Positions 4,269 to 7,526 of a stretch of 7,526 nucleotides of DNA are shown here, piece after piece. The notes under the pieces are model-generated. The model worked only from the letters and a program-made list of their open reading frames with translations, searched no databases and was not told the origin of the DNA. A program made the position numbers and the translations under genes. Numbering within the stretch: position 1 is the stretch's first letter; each line of letters starts with the position of its first letter. The stretch is from positions 1-7,526 of the forward strand of contig JAISXJ010000071.1 of NCBI GenBank assembly GCA_031270565.1. The letters are read 5' to 3'. Source of the DNA: Prevotellaceae bacterium (lineage in GTDB: Bacteria; Bacteroidota; Bacteroidia; Bacteroidales; Paludibacteraceae).

Positions 4269-7237
4269 GCAAGTGTCCTCCCATTGCTATTTACATAATC
4301 AATGGCCATATTGACGAGCTTATGAATCAGTGCAACTTCTGCATGAAGGCTTTTTCGCAATTCAAATTCATATTGATTAGGTTGTTCAAACGCTGATAGT
4401 GAGAACGTATCAATCAAATTGGAAGATAAAGAGTATTTAATGTTATCGTTAAAATCCCAATATAGCGATATTTTCAAACATTTTGCAGATTCGGTTATAT
4501 CCTGAAAACCACTACGAACCCCAATGGTTACACCTGCCATCTCCAAAAACGGTACGCTGTTACAGTATGGAAAAGTAACCGCCACCGTGCCTTCTATCGG
4601 CTTATCGTCGCCAACACAGTTTGTAGCAACCTTAAAACCGACATTGGATAACTCTCTGGCGAGCCAAATCCAAAATTTTGTCGGCAAACCCTTAACGCCT
4701 TTAGCTTTCGGAACTAACAAAACAGTTCTATCCTGTATCAATGAATTTTCTGTAAAAAGTTGTTCTATCCCAACGTAACTGAAGTTTGGGGGTTGTCTTT
4801 CGTTTCTTGGAATGTCCGCGAAGCTTCTTTGCCAAGTCAGCATCGAGCAAGTCATACCCTTGTATCCTGACAATCGGATAATAATATGCGCGTAATGCTG
4901 TGCATTATGGCAGTGCAGAGTATTTAATTTAGTAATATCCTTCAAGTCATATACCAACAAAGACACTAATCGACCGAATCTTTTTCTACTGATTATTTCA
5001 ACATTTTCAATATCGAACAAATCCGCCGCCGCTTTACTCTGATTATCAGCAACGCACAAAACAGATATTTCATCAGACGGCCGCCTTTTACAAAACGCAT
5101 TAAAATACATCGCAATAACATATGTATCACCAGAACCGGTTGCCGACAAATACAGCTTAGCGCCGCTTCCGAATTTTCTCATTACTTTTGCGTACAATTT
5201 TAACCCGCCTAATATTTTCCTTCGATACATTTTTGCTATAAGCAATGGAGCGGCGTTATAAGCGCGATCAATTTTACTGTGAATTTTACTTTTCAGCAGT
5301 CCGGCGACTTTCTTAAATCCGAGTTTGAGAGTATATCCTAATCCGTGGTCCTTCCAACACTGATGAAATCTCTCCAAGACGGAACGGCGTTTTTGCGCCC
5401 GTGGAGCGGGAGAGTTTAATAGCCCGTGCATTACTCGGTGAAAATGATAAAACCTTTTTCTTGCTTCTTCTTCGATGCGGATATTTGTCATATAACCGTT
5501 TTCAAACTGCAAGTCATATAACATCGCGCTTGTCATAAGTTCATATGCCTTTTTGCGAAGTTCATATTTAACGCAGTTTTCTTTGTTTTTCGCGTACAGC
5601 GCGGCAAACAGACACGCAATATCTAAATGCGGCACATTTAAGCCGTTATAGTGATTAAACACGATCTCATACGCCGTTTTGTAGCCTCTGCCCGTCTGTT
5701 CTATCTCATACTTTTCGTAATTGCGGCTATTAGCTTCGCTGAGAAATTTGACTAAACATGTCAGCCCTTCTTTTTCTTCTCCACATTCAAGAAGGATGCG
5801 CCCTGCGTAAAAGTTCCAAGGTCCAACCGCAATCACGTTTTGCATATTGGGAATACTATAGCCGTAACCTAAGTCAAACATTGCCATAAGTACATACGAT
5901 TGGTCAATTGCATTTGTGCTAAGTTTATCTGCATTATCAAGGATTAATTCTTTTTTTCTCCATTCGAACTCCCTCAGCAAAGCGTCGATACCATTTTGGT
6001 TGAAAGAATAATTCGTGTAGTTTATTTCCAGCCAATAATAAATTGAAGACGCATCCAGCATTACTGTAATCTTGTTTTTTAGGAAGTCGCTTAACCATTT
6101 CCGCGCAGTGTTTTCTATACGTATTTGAAAAAATTCATCTTTCGAAAATTCCCCTGCAGTCATTTCAACTTTGTAATTGGCGTATGAGTAGTTTTTTATC
6201 GCGGGATATTTGCCGTAGCGAAGATAGTTTTCATAGACATGCTCCATCACATCGGCAATGCGTTTGCTCGCTCCGGTGACGCCAAACGGGAAAATATCTT
6301 TAATAAAATCTTCGTTTCCCTTGATTCCGCCGGGTATATATTTGTACACATCATTGATATTAACAACACAACCTGTAAGGCGATAAAAATCGAGTTCATC
6401 TTTCATATCAGCTTTTGGTTCTCCGTTTATAAAACGAAAATCAAATTTATCATCACAACGATAGTTGCACAATATACACAGATTTTTTTCTTCGCAAAGA
6501 GCGTCAATTGATGCGGTTGAGTTCAAAGAAATAACAGAATGGCTTTCCTTGATAAGCTCATGCAAATCGCGATGCTCGTTCAACATAACTAAGTTTTCAG
6601 GCATTTCACCATTACAGCGTTCTTCAATTATATCATACAGGTGGAGAGTATTTAGGTGTGTCATGTAGGTTGTGCGCCCTCGCAACCATCGCGGCTTAAT
6701 CACAAGGTTATAGCCAGGATTCTCACGGGCAATTCGTAAAAGCATGCCAGCGATTTGCACCTTGCCTTCCTTTCCAAAGGGAGTGTGACCGCTGTCGATA
6801 TATAATATCTGATTTTTCTCCTTGATTTCTTCGGTATTGAAATTAATACTGTCGTTTTTAGGGTTACCGACTGGCATATTGGCACAACGCAACCAATACG
6901 CACTGTCTCGCCTATCGCGATAATTAAAAGAAAAATCACAAGCCCCTGGTCCAAAGCGGACTACAGTGCTTGAACAATTAAAAATATAAATCTTTTTGAG
7001 ACATAAACGATGTAATGCCGTATCTCCGGTCAGCACACAATCGAAATGTTTTTCAAGGTTATGCTCTACTTCTGAAAACCTGACAACATCTGCCGTATTT
7101 TTAAATACAGTTCCGATGTCAGAATTTTGATAAATAGAGCAAACAGTAAGACTATGCCCACGTTGCATAAGTTCCTTTCCAACATTTATCAAATGCCAGT
7201 TGTCCACGTCAGTATTAGAAACAATTAATATTCTCAT
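4265..7237 (-). CDS. Large double glycosyltransferase: capsule-synthesis/Kdo-transferase-like N-terminal module plus GT9-like C-terminal module
   Basis: 990 residues, without a signal peptide or membrane helix. Module 1 (about 1-340) opens with MRILIVSN, a GT-B Rossmann strand. Its second half has NLVIKPRWL (177-185), then SLNSTASIDALCEEKNLCIL (237-256), the nucleotide-binding Ser-Thr-x-x-x-(E/D)-Ala-Leu pattern of KpsC/KpsS-type capsule synthesis and related transferases. The middle (about 360-610) is helical without a recognised family. A basic linker (about 612-690, DHGLGYTLKLGF) follows, typical of spacers between glycosyltransferase modules. Module 2 (about 693-930) looks GT9/heptosyltransferase-like: ATGSGDTYV near 700, VLLVPKAKGVKGLP near 840-851 and IGVRSGFQDITE near 905-916. 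As first gene of the operon, directly ahead of the CMP-sugar synthetase gene, it probably transfers the CMP-activated ulosonate and a second sugar to a surface glycan. Donors and linkage are unknown. The start at 7237 is chosen over a GTG at 7249 because that GTG lies inside the Shine-Dalgarno. Confidence 0.8.
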   Translation of the reverse strand: MRILIVSNTDVDNWHLINVGKELMQRGHSLTVCSIYQNSDIGTVFKNTADVVRFSEVEHNLEKHFDCVLTGDTALHRLCLKKIYIFNCSSTVVRFGPGACDFSFNYRDRRDSAYWLRCANMPVGNPKNDSINFNTEEIKEKNQILYIDSGHTPFGKEGKVQIAGMLLRIARENPGYNLVIKPRWLRGRTTYMTHLNTLHLYDIIEERCNGEMPENLVMLNEHRDLHELIKESHSVISLNSTASIDALCEEKNLCILCNYRCDDKFDFRFINGEPKADMKDELDFYRLTGCVVNINDVYKYIPGGIKGNEDFIKDIFPFGVTGASKRIADVMEHVYENYLRYGKYPAIKNYSYANYKVEMTAGEFSKDEFFQIRIENTARKWLSDFLKNKITVMLDASSIYYWLEINYTNYSFNQNGIDALLREFEWRKKELILDNADKLSTNAIDQSYVLMAMFDLGYGYSIPNMQNVIAVGPWNFYAGRILLECGEEKEGLTCLVKFLSEANSRNYEKYEIEQTGRGYKTAYEIVFNHYNGLNVPHLDIACLFAALYAKNKENCVKYELRKKAYELMTSAMLYDLQFENGYMTNIRIEEEARKRFYHFHRVMHGLLNSPAPRAQKRRSVLERFHQCWKDHGLGYTLKLGFKKVAGLLKSKIHSKIDRAYNAAPLLIAKMYRRKILGGLKLYAKVMRKFGSGAKLYLSATGSGDTYVIAMYFNAFCKRRPSDEISVLCVADNQSKAAADLFDIENVEIISRKRFGRLVSLLVYDLKDITKLNTLHCHNAQHYAHIIIRLSGYKGMTCSMLTWQRSFADIPRNERQPPNFSYVGIEQLFTENSLIQDRTVLLVPKAKGVKGLPTKFWIWLARELSNVGFKVATNCVGDDKPIEGTVAVTFPYCNSVPFLEMAGVTIGVRSGFQDITESAKCLKISLYWDFNDNIKYSLSSNLIDTFSLSAFEQPNQYEFELRKSLHAEVALIHKLVNMAIDYVNSNGRTLA
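4277..4282 (-). promoter_or_regulatory. Ribosome binding site deciding the GTG start of the KdsB-like gene
   Basis: GGGAGG, located in the last codons of the upstream glycosyltransferase gene, is 8 nt before the GTG at 4268. The GTG overlaps the upstream TGA, so the two genes are translationally coupled. The nearby ATG at 4264 is out of frame with the KdsB-like protein. Confidence 0.8.
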
Positions 7238-7246
7238 TATTAACAA

Positions 7247-7253
7247 CACCTTT
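7247..7253 (-). promoter_or_regulatory. Ribosome binding site of the first operon gene
   Basis: AAAGGTG at 7253-7247 lies 9 nt before the ATG at 7237. The alternative in-frame GTG at 7249-7247 is the end of this site, which argues for the shorter 990-residue product beginning MRILIVSN. Confidence 0.7.
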
Positions 7254-7319
7254 TAATTTTTGATTTATTGCCATATGACAGGCAGTTGCCCCATAAGCGC
7301 GAACTTAAGAAAAAAATAA

Positions 7320-7350
7320 CCAGTACCTTTTCTTGAAAAGACTGTACCTG
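7320..7350. promoter_or_regulatory. Possible operator: repeated GTACCT around a small palindrome
   Basis: GTACCT occurs at 7323-7328 and again at 7344-7349, 21 bp apart (two helical turns). Between and overlapping them is a 14-bp palindrome, CTTTT CTTG AAAAG (7327-7340). This arrangement upstream of an operon could bind a dimeric regulator. I see no convincing -35/-10 pair for the minus strand in 7250-7360, so the promoter itself is not located. Confidence 0.2.
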
Positions 7351-7374
7351 CATTAAAAAGCGTTGCACTCGCCG

Positions 7375-7451
7375 CCCTTAAGAAGGGGTCTGGGGATGAA
7401 ATCCCCAGCGGAGTTTGGGGCAGAGCCCCAAGGTCTTAATCTTTTGACCTT
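7375..7451. repeat. Run of four consecutive hairpins (possible terminator/attenuator or repeat unit)
   Basis: Four stems follow one another: CCCTT/AAGGG (7375-7387, loop AAG); CTGGGGAT/ATCCCCAG (7390-7408, 8 bp, loop GAA); TTGGGGC/GCCCCAA (7415-7431, 7 bp, loop AGA); and AAGGTC/GACCTT (7430-7451, 10-nt loop), which overlaps the third and is mutually exclusive with its outer base pairs. The third stem is followed on the plus strand by a moderately T-rich stretch, so it could end a plus-strand transcript. No clean oligo-T tract supports a firm terminator call. Confidence 0.45.
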
Positions 7452-7500
7452 CCCAAGCCTTAAGTTCGCACCAATGGGCGGTTGCCCCTGCGCCCCGCTT

Positions 7501-7526
7501 GCATACCAATCCCGCATATCCAATCC
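7501..7526. repeat. Two tandem near-identical 12-13-bp units at the right edge
   Basis: GCATACCAATCC (7501-7512) and GCATATCCAATCC (7514-7526) are near-copies in direct orientation, and the second ends exactly at the window edge. It may be the start of a longer tandem repeat or a chance duplication. Coding potential in 7487-7526 is not apparent. Confidence 0.35.

Larger units (their letters stand above)
7281..7486. repeat. About 206-bp element with imperfect inverted-repeat ends and internal hairpins, upstream of the operon
   Basis: The arms at 7281-7309 and 7459-7486 are reverse complements with about 22 of 29 positions matching, including a perfect 11-bp core (GCGAACTTAAG at 7299-7309 against CTTAAGTTCGC at 7459-7469). 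Most arm differences are transitions, suggesting old divergence. The right half holds consecutive strong hairpins. There is no ORF. The left arm lies 44 bp from the operon's first ATG, so if transcription starts further out this would form the leader RNA. It may equally be a dispersed palindromic or MITE-like repeat. Confidence 0.5.

Noticed and set aside
7238..7249. GTG start at 7249 for the large glycosyltransferase
   Set aside because: The GTG is the end of the AAAGGTG ribosome binding site for the ATG at 7237, and MRILIVSN is the typical first strand of a GT-B fold.
7477..7484. ops/JUMPstart-like sequence (GGCGGTTG) upstream of the glycan operon
   Set aside because: The ops element is GGCGGTAG on the transcribed strand. 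This match is imperfect, on the opposite strand to the operon, and part of a GGGC/GCCC palindrome.
7375..7526. CRISPR array or tRNA gene in the repeat-rich right edge
   Set aside because: The repeats are unlike in sequence and spacing, there are no regular spacers, and no cloverleaf or TψC-arm sequence is seen.

Overview
The window is a bacterial accessory region. A four-gene surface-glycan operon on the minus strand (about 7237 down to 1448) faces a single plus-strand gene (203-1246), with repeat-rich non-coding DNA at the left boundary, the convergent junction and the right edge. All five complete genes have purine-rich Shine-Dalgarno sequences (GGAGG or AAAGGTG type), and the flanks carry GC-rich palindromic repeats. 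This fits a Bacillota/Clostridia-like gut anaerobe better than a classical Gram-negative, but it is an inference: no rRNA, tRNA or housekeeping gene is present to fix the taxonomy. The operon is clearly more AT-rich than its flanks, as is common for horizontally exchanged capsule or surface-glycan loci.

Layout, left to right. 1-91: probable 3' end of a gene cut by the window edge. 92-202: short leader with small hairpins. 203-1246 (+): an unrecognised N-terminal domain fused to a gamma-glutamylcyclotransferase-like (AIG2/GGCT) domain. 1247-1351: a 105-bp MITE-like element with perfect 14-bp terminal inverted repeats and a CTAA target duplication, inserted exactly at the stop codon of that gene. 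1352-1447: short structured intergenic stretch with a possible 20-codon ORF. 1448-1957 (-): KdsC-like HAD phosphatase. 1958-3541 (-): DRE-TIM/HMGL-like pyruvate aldolase fused to a second, poorly known domain. 3531-4268 (-): KdsB-like CMP-ulosonate cytidylyltransferase. 4265-7237 (-): a 990-residue protein with two glycosyltransferase-like modules. 7250-7526: non-coding, with a roughly 206-bp imperfect inverted-repeat element containing several strong hairpins.

The transcription order is double glycosyltransferase, cytidylyltransferase, aldolase, phosphatase. The genes overlap or abut (4-nt overlap, 11-nt overlap, 0-nt gap), so they are almost certainly one translationally coupled operon. A coherent model is: the aldolase condenses pyruvate with a sugar aldehyde, probably phosphorylated, to give a 3-deoxy-2-ulosonate phosphate; the KdsC-like enzyme removes the phosphate; the KdsB-like enzyme makes the CMP-sugar; and the large glycosyltransferase transfers it to a surface glycan. 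No PEP-dependent synthase of the KdsA/NeuB type is present; the HMGL-like aldolase appears to take its place. Several residues that contact Kdo in characterised KdsB enzymes are changed, so the sugar may not be Kdo. This candidate 'aldolase-type' ulosonic-acid pathway is the most interesting content of the window.
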